Shown: in pieces, positions 11,205 through 22,380 of the stretch | Numbering within the stretch: the first letter of the stretch is position 1 | Layout: each line of letters opens with the position of its first letter | Origin: Sphaerosporella brunnea | Lineage: Eukaryota; Ascomycota; Pezizomycetes; Pezizales; Pyronemataceae | Length of the DNA: 64,000 bases | Direction: 5' to 3' | Assembly (NCBI GenBank): GCA_008704415.1 | Contig: VXIS01000125.1 | Location: forward strand, 57,253-121,252 | Made by a program: the position numbers and the translations under genes | Notes under the pieces: generated by a model | Databases searched by the model: none | What the model saw: only the letters and a program-made list of their open reading frames with translations | What the model was told of the DNA's origin: nothing

Positions 11205-11672
11205 ATGGTATCGGTATGCTCATAACCCCCCTCGCTCAATGCCACATTCTCTAACATTTCCGGATTGCAGGGCGACCCAACCCGTGGCGTAGAGCCTTTT
11301 CTGACTCAGGAGGCGGATTTCTTCCGCATCGACACCACCAAGGCCACCATCCCAAAAGGCTGGTCGAACAACCCAAAAGATCTCGATCTCGAATATTACT
11401 GGCAAGGCAAAGGCGACACGAAGCAAGAACTCGCGACCGACTATGGTCTCAAGGACGCAAGCCCGCTCATCACAAAACCTCCCCCGTCCGGCGACATCTA
11501 CTTTCTTTTCAGATCCAGCAGTAAATATTACATCTGGAATGGAATCGAGAACTCGGTTTGCTTCATCGCCGGCCCGGAAACTCTGGAGGAGATTTTCGCT
11601 GCGATGGACAAGTTCGGACTGGAGGGGTTGAGACTTGAACTCCTGAAGCCCAATCCCGCCCCTGGTGGTTGA
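11205..11672 (+). CDS. Orphan small protein, 2 exons
   Basis: ATG-GTA-TCG (11205-11213) is followed by a 57-bp intron (11214-11270: GTATGC donor, CTAAC at 11251, TTGCAG acceptor) and a 402-nt second exon. The product is 136 residues. Its sequence is acidic and aromatic-rich (LDLEYYWQGKG, GDIYFLFRSSSKYY, FGLEGLRLELL), contains one Cys, and has no signal peptide, membrane span or family that I recognise. Splicing removes the need for a start inside the intron and places the Met 5 nt after the TATA-poor upstream region ending CGCGCATC. The very short first exon is the least certain part; an additional upstream exon is possible. There is no function to propose. Confidence 0.6.
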
Positions 11673-13344
11673 AGGCAAACCGGTTTTTGTAATTGTTTTA
11701 TTCGTGCTATTGTGCTTTCTCAGGCTTGTATCGGGGATGTACATCGGTTCAAATGAATGAAAATGCCCTGCAGTTCCGTTTTAATTCTTGTTACCTATTA
11801 TCCCGTGAACTCCTCCCTCAATTGTGGACAGTCAAATCATGACTCCCCTTAGGAGGAACTAGCGTTCTTCCATGCTGTCCCATGACCGTTTTTGTTCCAT
11901 CCGACAGACTCTAGACGGGCGAGCAGCTTCAAGTGGTGGCCAGTCCAGGCTACCACCCACGCTTTTCCGGAGCAAATTCGATTTTTCGCTCCACGATGAG
12001 AGATATTTCCCAGTCTCCGAAGGATGTGTGCTGCCCTCTTTATCAGTCGCCGAAAACCGCTAGCATCTAACCCAAGATGGGCAAGCTCAGTCCCGGAACA
12101 AAGCGGCGCCTCCCTTCGCCTGATTGGGCGCCTAGGCGGTTAAACTATTCAAGGGCGGCAGAGCGGCAAGCACCTCCCCACAAGACGTGCTTGAACTATC
12201 GCTCTCTACCCAGCAGATCCCCACGATGCACGATTAAGGATAAAACCTGCTCTTTGTCGAATCCATTATGTGGAAAATTTGACACTAGCAGCGAGGTGAA
12301 GGGTCAAACAATGAAGCCGCGGTTTCAGCCCAGGCTGTGAACCAAGCGAGTGATATAGGCTGAAGCAACCACTAGTTCGGCTGACCGCGGATAAGAAGCT
12401 GACAGAGGCTGACCCCAATTCAACATTAGTAGCTCCTTTGGTGGTGCCTAGATCGCCCGCTATCTCGTCGGCTTGTTTGTTTTCACCTGCTGTGGCCTCC
12501 ACGCCTGAAAGCGAAAACAAAGCTTCACCATTAGCAGCAATGACCCAGCCGCTGCTGTTTGGCATGGATCGTTGCTTCCGGTGTGCATGTCGTGCTGGCC
12601 GTTTTCATGTTTCTGCCAACTATCCCGACTATCCCGGCATCCATAATCTGCATAGCATAGAGTTTCAGCACCTGGCAAGTGAGCACGCACCGCAACAAAA
12701 TCCATGCCAAATGAGCAATTCCTTCACGCTTGGAATGCCAACCGGCGTGTCGGTTTTGTCCCAGCACCCAATCGTATGTCATGTGTCCAGACACTTTAGA
12801 AGTCCCTCTGACTCTTTGTGAAGCGTACCCGTAAAGAACTTTGCCAAGTGATTGTTAACCGGATGTTGCCACCTTCATCGCGCTGCTAGTTGAGATAATT
12901 TACGCAAGAACCTCCGTTAAACTCAAGCACTTCTGCTTGTGGCCACTAAGGCTGCATATTTGTTCAGCAGACCCCGCACCACCGCCGAGCTGGCTTTCGG
13001 TTGTGTCACCGGTGATCTTCTCAATTTTATCTATAGAACTCGCGATAGGAACCTGCCCCCGTGGCTCTCCAACACCTCCAGAGTCCCCCATGCTCTTGCC
13101 TATTTTGGTTAGATTTTACTTTTGAATACCTATATCGTATTTTTTGCAGCGAAAGTCTGGCTTTTTGGTCGGGCGGAAACAAAAAACCTCACAGCCTACT
13201 GGCCTTCCAGGACCTGGCAATCGAAAAACTCATTATCCTTTTGCCTTCCCTCAATTTCCTGACCTCAGCCAGCACCCAGTTCCTCCGAGTCCTTTGAGTC
13301 ATCATGTGTCACTCATACCTAACTCACCCCCTAACCCTCCCCCC
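11673..13344. other. intergenic, no supported gene
   Basis: Only overlapping short frames are present, none with splice-consistent partners or motifs. The right end runs into the decayed 5' side of LINE copy B. Confidence 0.4.
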
Positions 13345-13835
13345 GTACCTGCACAAGACCGGACGCCGCGACGGTGACAAGTACGAAAAAACCAATCCAA
13401 ACAAGAGAGAATCTGTTCAAGTCCTGCGCACGATGGCGGAAGAGGCAAGCAGTGCTGTGGAAAGAAGTGGCGTCGGCCACGGGGGGTTACAAGAGAAGGA
13501 GGATGAATTCCTCCATCAAGGTCTTGTTGTCCCATGAGCGCTGCACGAAAGCGGCGACGGCTTTCCTGAGCAGCACCCAAGTTGGACTATGGCTTGCTAA
13601 GGCCTAAAATGCTTTGATCCTGTATCTTCTTTCATTTGTTCAGTCACGAATCTCCTTGGTGCGCATATATATCTGGTGCGAATTCCCTTGATTCTTTTTC
13701 CTGTGGAGGTGTAGGCCCCACAGTAGGACTTTTGAGCCTAGGGGTAGCATTACCTCCACTTCTACATATGTCATGGCCGCATGCGGCCGAATACAATAGG
13801 ATTAAACAAACAAACAAACAAACAAACAAACAAAC
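13345..13835 (+). mobile_element. LINE 3'-end relic, copy B, with (CAAA)n tail
   Basis: Plus-strand reading gives IQTRENLFKSCARWRKRQAVLWKEV in segments, then the closing IKVLLSHERCTKAATAFLSSTQVG, the same C-terminal LINE ORF2 region as copy A. An indel separates this frame from the preceding RDGDK remnant, so it is a pseudogene. The 3' UTR shares GCCTAGGGGT and the palindrome GGCCGC-AT-GCGGCC (13775-13788) with copy A. The element ends in about eight CAAA units (13804-13835). It is 5'-truncated, as is usual for LINEs. Confidence 0.78.
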
Positions 13836-13924
13836 CCCTCACCCTCGCGGAAAACTCTCAACTTTTGCATGGGCGCTCCGCCTTTCGTTCCAAAAAGTAT
13901 GGAACGTACTTATTCTAGATAGAT

Positions 13925-14450
13925 GTATTGGTCACTACCGGTGTGCATATCGTGGGCTTGCTGGGTTGTCACTTGTGTGAGTGCGATGCTGTGATGCAGT
14001 CCCTTTGGTTGCTAGGATCGAGGCGGCAGGTTGTATGAGTGAGATTAGAGCCGCCCCGACTTGAAAAGTGGGTTAAAGAAGGCTATGATTATGCAAATTC
14101 TGTCCACACCAGCGCCAACCATCACGGAACCCGCTGATCATGACGCACCTATCCCTACGTACATACACCCGTAGTGTCGAGCGCTTTGACAAATTGGCTT
14201 GAAAAGTACCTTTTTACGGCGGGGCAGGACGGCGCTATTGCACCGAGAGTATGGAAGGGCTAATACTGATATACAGGTGCAATTGCGGCTTTTTGCAACT
14301 GCCTCGCACCCCCGAGATAAGTCGACACGGTATTGCTTTCAAATACTCTATGTACAACTGTCCTGCCAGAACCAAAAGCTTACACCAAGATTTAGGCGGC
14401 CGTTGAAGGCATCTAGAGGAGTGAAAAGACCTGCCATTATTGCTGGTGGT
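13925..14450 (-). pseudogene. Internal-deletion relic of the 8.7-9.8 kb deaminase-like gene
   Basis: From 13925 the 3' flank of the deaminase-like gene is repeated in order (GTGTGCATATCGTGGGCTTG, CACCGAGAGTATGG at 14241, CGGTATTGCTTTCAA, ATACTCTATGTACA). At about 14385 it jumps directly to an exon-1 counterpart: minus-strand LFTPLDAFNGRLNL, matching AFTPLTAFNGRLPL of the intact gene. All of exons 2-4 is missing. Relative to the intact flank, about 190 bp (roughly 14050-14238) is extra and unexplained. The relic cannot encode the deaminase motifs. Confidence 0.7.
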
Positions 14451-14636
14451 AACCCAATATGAGCGATTGAGTACAAACCATTTGAGGGCCATAAAAAGTT
14501 GCAGCAAGCTTTACTCAAGATAAAGACCAAGACAAATACGTAGTCTCTACAAAAGAAACCCCATCAAAAGCACAACAGACCGGTCCTAACAATGCCGCAT
14601 CATCGCCTCGAAAAGAAAAGAAAAGAGCAACCAAAT

Positions 14637-15794
14637 CTAGCCTCCTGCAGCAGCGCCAGTCGTGCTCACAGCCCCTCCCTCCGCGGCTCCCGGAGGAAGC
14701 CCTCTTGTTTGCATCGGATCCAGGTGCCTTAACAACGCGTCAACGAGCCTGTCAGATCCTCCTTCAGATGCACCGATATGCGCTTCTGGCGCGACCGTGA
14801 ACCCGCAGTTGCAGCTCTCGTATATAGTGAACGCGACGTGTTTCCACCCGGCAGGAATCCACAGCGCTTGTCCATGTTTTGCCATCACGGAAGCAATCCA
14901 CGGATTTCGCAGCGATGTCGCACGTGACGCGAGCCACTGCAGCGGGTCGGCCTCGTACTGCTGGGTTTGCACGGCTTCCTTTTCGGCGATGGTGACGTTG
15001 AGAGGCCTAGGCCGGAATAGTAGCACTATTTTCCAACCAGATAGCGGCAGAAGCAGGGCGCTTGAGCCGGCGTCCATTTGCGCTTTGGTTATGGCGCCGG
15101 CCGGCGTGATGTCGATATGGAAAGAGCGGGACTCCACGCCTAGTGCCGCGTATTCCGGTGGCACGACAAGCCCGAGGGTCTCCATGATATCAGCCGACGG
15201 CTTGAAGCCGGTGATGGTATTGACGGTGCTGGCGGAGTGCGTCGAGTCGCGCGACATCTGCGACATCAGCGCGGCGATAGTCGCAGCCGGAAAGCTCGCC
15301 TTCGTAAGCTGCGCCGTAATCTCGGCAATAACATCGTGCTCAGCCGGTACGCCGGCAGGAAACCACTCGGCCACGTCCACAATGGCGGGAACATCCGGAA
15401 CGCGTGTACGGTCGGTAAACAATTCCGCTGCCTTCATGTCGCGCCAACAACCTAGCGATTTTCCTAGGTTGAGCTCGGGATGGTACCTAGGGGTGTGGAT
15501 GAGCAGGCGCGAGTACAGCCTCACCGCGTCGGGAGACATGTGGTCAGGCGGCTTGCGGGAGCAGACCGAGATGTGGTCCCTAATTCTCGCTTTGTTATGC
15601 CTGATCAGAAGCGCGGAGCAGCCGAATCGGCGGAAGGGACAGGCATAGAACTTGCGGTTGTTGTGTTCGACGGTGGTGCGGTGGCCATATGTCATGGCGT
15701 GATGGTGTGGGTATGAGGTATGTGATGTTTGATTATAGTTGGTGCTATGGGAATAGTACACGGTGGTCATTACATTATAATTGTTTATATACAT
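14637..15794 (-). CDS. JmjC-like protein with degenerate N-terminal zinc finger
   Basis: Single exon, 385 residues from the first Met; Met9 or Met34 are alternative starts, and the His/Tyr/Asn-rich leader before Met34 may be untranslated. Residues 52-78 form a C-x6-C...H-x3-C finger (CPFRRFGC...HISVC) resembling degenerate fungal C2H2 fingers. The C-terminal half looks like a JmjC/cupin dioxygenase core: FHIDITPAG supplies an H-x-D pair (His226, Asp228), GWKIVLLF a candidate 2-oxoglutarate lysine (Lys255), and WIPAGWKHVAFT the distal His319. Family knowledge: HxD...H binds Fe(II). The fold is inferred from motif order; overall similarity may be low. The tail is Gly/Ala-rich. It probably acts in the nucleus on chromatin or RNA, but the substrate cannot be told. 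Confidence 0.7.
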   Translation of the reverse strand: MYINNYNVMTTVYYSHSTNYNQTSHTSYPHHHAMTYGHRTTVEHNNRKFYACPFRRFGCSALLIRHNKARIRDHISVCSRKPPDHMSPDAVRLYSRLLIHTPRYHPELNLGKSLGCWRDMKAAELFTDRTRVPDVPAIVDVAEWFPAGVPAEHDVIAEITAQLTKASFPAATIAALMSQMSRDSTHSASTVNTITGFKPSADIMETLGLVVPPEYAALGVESRSFHIDITPAGAITKAQMDAGSSALLLPLSGWKIVLLFRPRPLNVTIAEKEAVQTQQYEADPLQWLASRATSLRNPWIASVMAKHGQALWIPAGWKHVAFTIYESCNCGFTVAPEAHIGASEGGSDRLVDALLRHLDPMQTRGLPPGAAEGGAVSTTGAAAGG

Positions 15795-16780
15795 AATCGA
15801 GTAAGCTGCTTACGTATGGGAGGCTGCGGTACGCGCCGAGGCTGCACAGATAAGGCTGTCCTCCAGTACAAGCGGATTGGCGAGGCGATGGATAGTATCT
15901 AGCATGACTGTCGGACGCGACTTCACGGTTTTAGGCTTTCTGGAATCCCGCGGGCACGGCTCTGGAAGAGGTCCGGGATATCAGGCACGGCGCTACAAGA
16001 CGACTGAAGCATTGATGGCTCCTGAGGAACGAACTTCAAAACACAGTGACGGTAAAATTGAATGAAACAGTTGACGGATGATGAAAAGAAGAAACACAGA
16101 GATAACCCCATGGAACAGTCAGTACCAATGGCAAAGCAGCGAGTAAGAACATTCAATTGCCAACGAGTGAAGTAATGTCGGACGACGAATTAGACGCTTT
16201 GTATGACCGGTTGGCTGAGGCTTAAGGAGCCGTCTCCGAGTAGCCAGCCAGTTCGTCGGGCTGCAATTTGGCTGCTTGGGCTGCTAAGAAGACGGGCCGG
16301 CTGGCATGGCGAGCAGTAAAAATAGAACACGTTCAGTTGATGTTTAAACGATAACTCTCTTTGCTCCGCCGATTGCAGGTGGCCCGCCATTCACCACACC
16401 GCCACCATTCATTTGTCGCTGCCTCCGAGTCTCTTGAATTCCACTCTGTAGAGGCAGATATGTGATTTGATCAACCTCTTCTCGACCACCTTCCGTCAAC
16501 AGGTCGGCAGTGACGGTTCCATAAGCGGCTGGCTCTCTTAAGCAGCCAGCCGAAGGTTGCAGTCAATCGAGTTCGAGTGAGATCTCGTGCCTACTGCAAG
16601 ATTAAGGTTTGACTGGCACCACTTAGGCCGTGTTTGATCGTTCCGTTCGCCCTAACAAAATGACCGTTGGCGGACGGTCGCCCGTTTTGGCACGAGTAGG
16701 GTGTTTAAGTTGACACTGATAGCTGTGAAGTTGTTGGGATGCAGTCAAACACCTAACCCTTCCCATCACACTCGGCGTGG
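15795..16780. other. intergenic, no supported gene
   Basis: Promoter side of the JmjC-like gene, followed by about 900 bp with no recognisable gene. Short GGCTGGC-type inverted words near 16240-16310 and 16540-16555 could be decayed repeats but do not form clear arms. Confidence 0.35.
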
Positions 16781-17575
16781 AGTGCCGGACACTTAGTTAG
16801 CGTCTTGGCAGGACTTGGCGAATGCCATGAGCCGTTACTAAGCATCGAGTGATGTGTAATGAGTGTGTGTTGTCATGCCGCTCCGCCAGCTTGCGACCCG
16901 TCCGCGCAGTTTTTTCGCCAAAACTACGAAGCACGGACGGCAGATCAGTGCTAGTCTGCTGTAAAATGCGTATTCTTGAAGCCGAACGGGACTTTCAGGA
17001 AGAAAAGTCCATGCTCAAACACATTATCACCGCCGCTGGTCACGAAGTCATGTTCTACCCCAAGTTTCATTATGGGCTCAACTATATTGAATATTACTGG
17101 GCTGCTCTGAACAAGTATACGCGCGATAATTGCAAATACACCTTTCTTGAACTGGAGAAAAAGTCCTCGAGGCAATGGATTCTGTAAATCTAACCACCAT
17201 TCAAAGTTTTGCAGAGCGGAGCAAGAGAGGGATGATGGCATACATTAATGGTTTGTCTGCGGAGCCACGTGCTTATGCTGAAAAGCAGTACAAGTTAGGA
17301 GATGTGTTTGTGTAAAATCATTTACTGTCACTCGCCCTAAGTTATTCCTAAATAGGTCGTCGAGCCGCGGTCCAATGCAACCCACCAAAAACTAGTAATT
17401 TTCAAACTCCACCACCACGCCGCCAAGCTGAATTTCGCGACACAGTGCTTATTCTTTGAGTTCTATTCTATCGTTTTTGGGTCTTTAAATTAACTATTTT
17501 CTTATTGGAAGGTGGTGAAAAGGTCGGCGTGGGGTTATTCTGCGGGCGACCTACCCCAGCTAAGTGTCCAGCACT
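16781..17575 (+). mobile_element. Tc1/mariner-like DNA transposon relic (795 bp)
   Basis: Terminal inverted repeats: left AGTGCCGGACACTTAG at 16781-16796, right CTAAGTGTCCAGCACT at 17560-17575 (one mismatch). Between them lies only the C-terminal third of a transposase, so the element is internally deleted. No convincing target duplication is visible (flanks GG and CT). Confidence 0.65.
16963..17315 (+). pseudogene. DDE transposase C-terminal fragment, frameshifted
   Basis: The frame from 16963 reads CCKMRILEAERDFQ and then FYPKFHYGLNYIEYYWAALNKY. The LNxIE..W block contains the third catalytic acidic residue of Tc1/mariner/IS630-type DDE transposases. Near 17160 the conserved reading moves by one frame (VLEAMDSVNLTTIQSFAERSK) and ends at TAA 17313-17315 after KQYKLGDVFV. 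The first two catalytic aspartates are missing with the deleted N-terminal region. This is a fossil, not a functional enzyme. Confidence 0.7.
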
Positions 17576-18942
17576 CTAGTAGTCATCCTCGGCCATTCAA
17601 ACTTGATTAACGGAGTATACAAGCCGCTGTTGCTGCATGTCAATCAGTGTGATTATATGGCCGGCGGTGACAGTTCCTCATCTTACAAAACCTCAAAGTA
17701 GCCTCCCTCTCCGTGAGGAGTAAGGCAAGCAATCAACACGCGAGCATGACGCAGTCAACGCCCAGCATCGGCCAATCCAATGCTGCCTTTTTTTTTTCTC
17801 ATCTGACCTGGCCTGCCTGCTTCACGTTTTACTGAAAATCGACTGCAAAAGTATTAAATAATTATTTTCCTCTATATATTCGTGAAGCTACCTGATGATC
17901 TGGCTTTCGCTTGAGAGGCTTCTTTCTCCGCTTCCGGCAGCCCCATGATGTAGGCTCTGGGGAAATTGACACGGAGGGGGCTGGCGTGTGTGTGTAATCA
18001 AGTGTATTGTCCGCATGCTACCTTTATAGATTATTGCAGACCCTCCACTCATCCCCACATAAATCCTGTCCGCCGCCTCATTGGTATCATCTCATGCGGC
18101 CACCCACTTCCCCGCCCCTCCGCCCGGGGCCGAAAGCGAAAGCAAAAATAAAAACAAAAACGGACGTCATGAACTCCCTTGTTCACCCCTCCAGGAGAAG
18201 CCCGCTGCTTCTCCGTCCCCTTCCCGTTCTCCTTCTTCCTCCCCCCTCTGAGGAGGAGGAGGCTGGCTGGTGGGGGAGGGGGGATCCATCATGTGTCGGG
18301 TGTGAAAAGAGAGTTTCACGATTGAAAACAGGTCGGGAATTCCCTTAGGGCTCGAACTTATCTCCAATCTCACTCAAGCATTCCATACATAGAATTATTT
18401 CATTTTACGATCCCGGCCACAATCGGGCCCTAGATGGAGCCCAGCCCGCAACAGTTCTCTCCAAGGATGGCAGGGATTGGTCCACAAAATGTAGGCCCGG
18501 CCTGTCTGCAGGTCGGCCGGACACATATCGGGTGTTGAGTCACGGAGTCTGGGAAGGGAGGGGGGATGGGGATCATGTCGCGCGATATTTGGATTTGGGG
18601 GCATCGTAAACATAAACCGAACGAATAACTCATTAGACGAAAAGGCGTGGAAGTTCTTCAACAATGATGCTGGTTTTTGCCAAACCTTGGCTTGGATGCG
18701 GAGCGACCAATTATACTTATATAAGACACCGCCGAGGATTCTCTTGTGCAACGGAAAGGAACGGATGAGCTTTCCAATTGCCGGAACTCCCAATTGTATC
18801 CGATTCTAAGTAAGCTTTTCCTCCACGACCGCTTCGCTGCAAATTTTTTTCACATTGACCTCGCCCGCAAGTCTGTCCAAGTGGCAACGTCGGGGGTGGG
18901 TTGGACCGCGGTAATCGGCGCAAGCCCGGCTGCGGACTGCGG
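17576..18942. other. intergenic, contains one copy of the (AC)n-ended repeat
   Basis: No supported gene. A 132-codon minus-strand frame (18793 to 18395) has no recognised family and lies in a purine/pyrimidine-skewed stretch. The repeat at 17985-18105 is listed separately. Confidence 0.35.
17985..18105 (-). repeat. (AC)n-terminated dispersed repeat, copy 1
   Basis: On the plus strand it starts with a TG run (GTGTGTGTGTAATCA), then ATTGTCCGCATGC, and a block CTCATCCCCACATAAATCCT followed by GTCCGCCGCCTCATTGGTAT. Two further copies lie inverted at 22872-23005 and 23890-24015. Read on the minus strand, the element ends in ATTACACACAC. Confidence 0.65.
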
Positions 18943-20219
18943 CTAGGGTGGCGGCTTCATCTTTTGGAACAGCAGAGCAATCGGTTTGACCTTCTTATCT
19001 TTGATTTCCTGCGTAACCTGACGTGTCACAGCAAAGCGGCAGTGCACGGAGGGGAACGTCCCATCGTTATACACGTAAGATCTAGCCACCTCGTCGCGGC
19101 GAATTGTCATCATGACCGGGTCGGACTCCGCATCGTTTTTGTCGTCCGTTGTGACCAGGGCCGCCGAAAGCTGCAGTTTTTCTTTAGTCCCGTTGACAAG
19201 CCGGACGGTAATCGGACACAACAACGATGCCAAGGTTTGCTCGACTTGGTAGTCGACCAAGATCAGACAGAAGTCTTCTAGGCTTGCAACACCTCGGACT
19301 CTCAGAACAATATATTGTTCGCACTCAGCGCAAGTGTCCAGAGGACAGCAGGTGCCAGGGATCGCAGCGAGGGCATCGCAAACCGTCGCTCTTCTGGGAT
19401 CGTATATGTTGTGCCCATGATGCAGAACTCAAGCCTCTCTAGGTCCTCATCCTCATCTTTGCAGCCGCAGCCGCATTCTTCGTGCAAGACTATTGCCATA
19501 CCGAACTTTTTTTGGCACTCCTCGTCGTCAACCAAGCGGCTTAGAATTTTGTGTGGATCGCTTGATCTTCTGCCCAGGCCTCTGACACAATCGCTGAACT
19601 GCAAGGCGCTACAGCTGTCCACCTGTGGCGGGGTGCACGCAAATGCGTCTTTCCAGCCCTTGACCATGCGATCCCATGGCTGGGTTCCCTGCCAGCACGC
19701 CGCCAACGCCTTTGAAAACTCTGGACAGCATAGCAATGTGAAGTCGAGGACAGCGGCCGCGGCCATAGATATCCGGTCGGCGGCGGACCACGAAAACCCC
19801 AGCAACCCTTGGACGGCGCCGGTTTTGGGGGTGAAGACCGACATACGCATAGCGAGCGGGGATATGTCCACACATGTCATCCACTGACACCCGATCATTG
19901 GCTCGATGGCAAAAAAGAAAAAATCCGGCTCAATCGCTTCAATGCCTCCCACACAGTTCAACATCTCTTTAAACTGCCTGCGGCGCGCTTCGTCGCACTC
20001 GGAGAGCCTCCCAATGGGCCACTCATGGTTTATCTGCATCCGCGCGATTATCAGGATATCCTTGTCGGGATGTTTCCTCCGTGTTTCTTGGCGCAGCGCC
20101 TTGTTGCTGCTGAGAAGCCCACGCAGCACGTCACCGTAGTGTGTGTTGAGGGCGAACCTGGAGGGGTAAGGACCACCATCACAATTGCTGACACAACGGA
20201 GGGCTACTTTTTCCCGCAT
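18943..20219 (-). pseudogene. Orphan protein with disrupted or mis-spliced reading frame
   Basis: Two long minus-strand frames lie end to end: 20219 to 19302 (305 codons, starting MREKVALRC) and a second frame, open from about 19450 to the stop at 18943. The second frame is open before its Met: it reads TCCPLDTCAEC and QYIVLRVRGVASLEDF into VDYQVEQTLASLLC, so it looks like the continuation of the same protein. No GT-AG pair that joins them in frame could be found, so a one-base indel (biological or assembly) or an atypical intron is likely. The first part is Cys-rich (LHEECGCGCKDEDEDLE) and neutral to acidic. No known domain was recognised, and there is no signal peptide. Function unknown. 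Confidence 0.5.
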
Positions 20220-21421
20220 TGTTCGTTATTCAACTAGAGACACATCAGCGGCGGCGTCGATGAGCAGATGGGCAGCGCACAATTGAAACGTAGTAGTCGC
20301 TATCAAGCGGGCGGAGAAACACGTCGGTGGGGACGGACGGAGGATTGGGGGGGATAGCTGTGATGTGTGAGATGAGACTCGTTGGATGGGATGGATTAGA
20401 TTCAACTGTGAGCGAAATCTATAGCCGATCATATCTATGTTGGGTTAGGGTTAGGGTCTGGATGATCAGGCAAGTGGCGCAAGTGGCGGCGAACCTTAAT
20501 CTCAATGCGGCACCGTTTGCGTTTGATTGAATTCGATCAAACGTGGGCGGTGAAACACTCTCCTGGGTAATGATTCGTCGCGTTGCCAGAACAAAAGGGG
20601 TCAGTAAGCAGGGTTGTATTGAAAAGTTTATCCACAACGGCCTCCACCACATGTTGTACTCTACGACAGCCCTGTCTGATCTACAAAGACTCGTTCGCAA
20701 TGCTCTCCAAAACTGTCACTCTCTCCTTCCCGCATGCTCTTTTCATAGCAGGCGGAACCTCGATCGCAGTGTCTCTTGATCGTTCCACAATCTTTCGAGG
20801 AAGTAGACACTGAATACTTGTTATTAGTGGCGGTGAAATGGCAGTATCTTGACTTGCAGTGTCTTGACTTCCATCAGCAGCCATCTGATAAAAGGAAACG
20901 CACGGGGACCGCAGTATCTGTGGGTACGTGCGGCCTTGACGTATATTGACTTGCAGCGCGGCCATCTGATGGACATGGACTTGAATACAGCGGTATGAGG
21001 CGATCGGGTGACAGCGAAGGGGAATAGGGTTGTCCGGGCTCACAACCTGTTGGAATCGGAGCGTAGATGAGCAGCACGCGAGTGATTTGATACGATATAG
21101 GGTTGTGCGGCACGCTCCCTACTCTAGAGTTAGCGAGGGAGCGAGTCTGTTCTCCTAAATCAACATACTACTTCAGCGAGGTTTCACAGTATGTGTATAG
21201 TGTGAAGTATGAAGAGTATGAGGCAGAGAGAGCGCACACTGAATAGCACCGCCAGCGCCGCCACAACCAGCCACAACTACTGGCCTGTGCAATTGCGAAT
21301 GATAGTTCCTGATCGGCCTCCGGCCCCGTATCCTACATGACATAATCATCTGTAACCTATACCCCCGGCTGTCGCACAATTCTCTCGCTTCGGACTCTCT
21401 CCACGCCTTCTCTCATGCTCG
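20220..21421. other. intergenic, with short telomere-like repeat
   Basis: No gene. At 20441-20457 there are two and a half TTAGGG units (GGGTTAGGGTTAGGG). This is too short to be more than an interstitial telomere-like motif, possibly a binding site upstream of the orphan at 20219. Confidence 0.4.
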
Positions 21422-21733
21422 AGTACCGATCGGTGTGTCAGCGAATCCGTGAGATAACGAAAGATAAGATCAAACCTAATCTTGATGACAGCGACTCCCC
21501 GACAGCCCAGACCTCAAATGAGTGTACTATCGAAGACAACTTCCTAGGAGGAAGGAATTCATTTGTTTGCGTCCTGAGCCTGTATCTTCGCAATTTTGGC
21601 CGCCTCCCTTCGTCCGCGGGCTGCCGACGCGCTGGGAAATTTGGTAGTCACTGAAAATCACTTTCACCATCAAGATTAAGTTTGATCGTATCTTTCGTTA
21701 TCTCACGGATTCGCTAACACACCGATCGGTACT
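21422..21733. mobile_element. MITE with about 66-bp terminal inverted repeats (312 bp)
   Basis: The left arm begins AGTACCGATCGGTGTGTCAG and the right arm ends in the matching inverse ACACCGATCGGTACT. The arms pair for about 66 bp, through AACGAAAGATAAGATC and TTAATCTTGATG blocks, with about four mismatches. The 180-bp core has no coding capacity that I can support. No clear target duplication. Confidence 0.8.
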
Positions 21734-22380
21734 TTACAACGGTCCTGGCATTTTATCTACCAGCACAGTGTCGCCCCGAAGTGTGTCGGACCCTAACCCG
21801 GGTTATGTGACCCTGGGTTAGGGATGGAATCCGAGCATGATTAGGGCTTGGCTTGGCACCAAGACATCAAACCTGGGCTAGGGGAAAATAGGGGCGAGTG
21901 ACTTGCGGTGATTCCAGGCCTTGCAAACCAGCCCCGCCTCCCCTCGCTACTAGTACCGCTTACTGCCGCAACCACATTTGAGCAATGCTGGTGAGAGGAT
22001 CACGAAGATTGTTTTAAGCGATCCCGGGAGTGAGCAGCGCAACGGCAAGCAAGTATTGACCTGAATGGTTACAAGGGCACAAAATGGCGCGCTGTCACAG
22101 GGTGCCCGCGATTTAGCCCTCGAAGGTCCAGCTGTGCACCATAAAAGGCAGAAATGCGAGTGCAATTGGACACCTTGAAACCTACACATCACAAATCCTC
22201 CTCAACCTCTGTTTGTGATCTAGATCTGCTGCGGTGCTTGCAACAGGGTACAAGTCGTTGAAGTCCGCCGGATAAAGGTCAACCTGGTGCACGTTTCAGA
22301 GTGCGAGCACCACTGAAGGAGGCGCTTGGTGGTGTAGCGAAACCCTCGCAGTCGACAAAGACACAATCCCAGAGCAAGTT

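Noticed and set aside
13804..13835. (CAAA)n as an independent microsatellite
   Set aside because: It follows the LINE 3' UTR directly and the second LINE copy ends the same way, so it is the element tail.
14662..15648. 328-codon plus-strand open frame opposite the JmjC-like gene
   Set aside because: It is the antisense shadow of a minus-strand gene with recognisable motifs; the plus frame has no domain.
19315..20237. Plus-strand frames of 190 and 142 codons opposite the split orphan
   Set aside because: Shadow frames; composition follows the minus-strand coding sequence.
20441..20457. Telomere end
   Set aside because: Only two and a half TTAGGG units in internal DNA; also found as TTAGGGT in LTRs.
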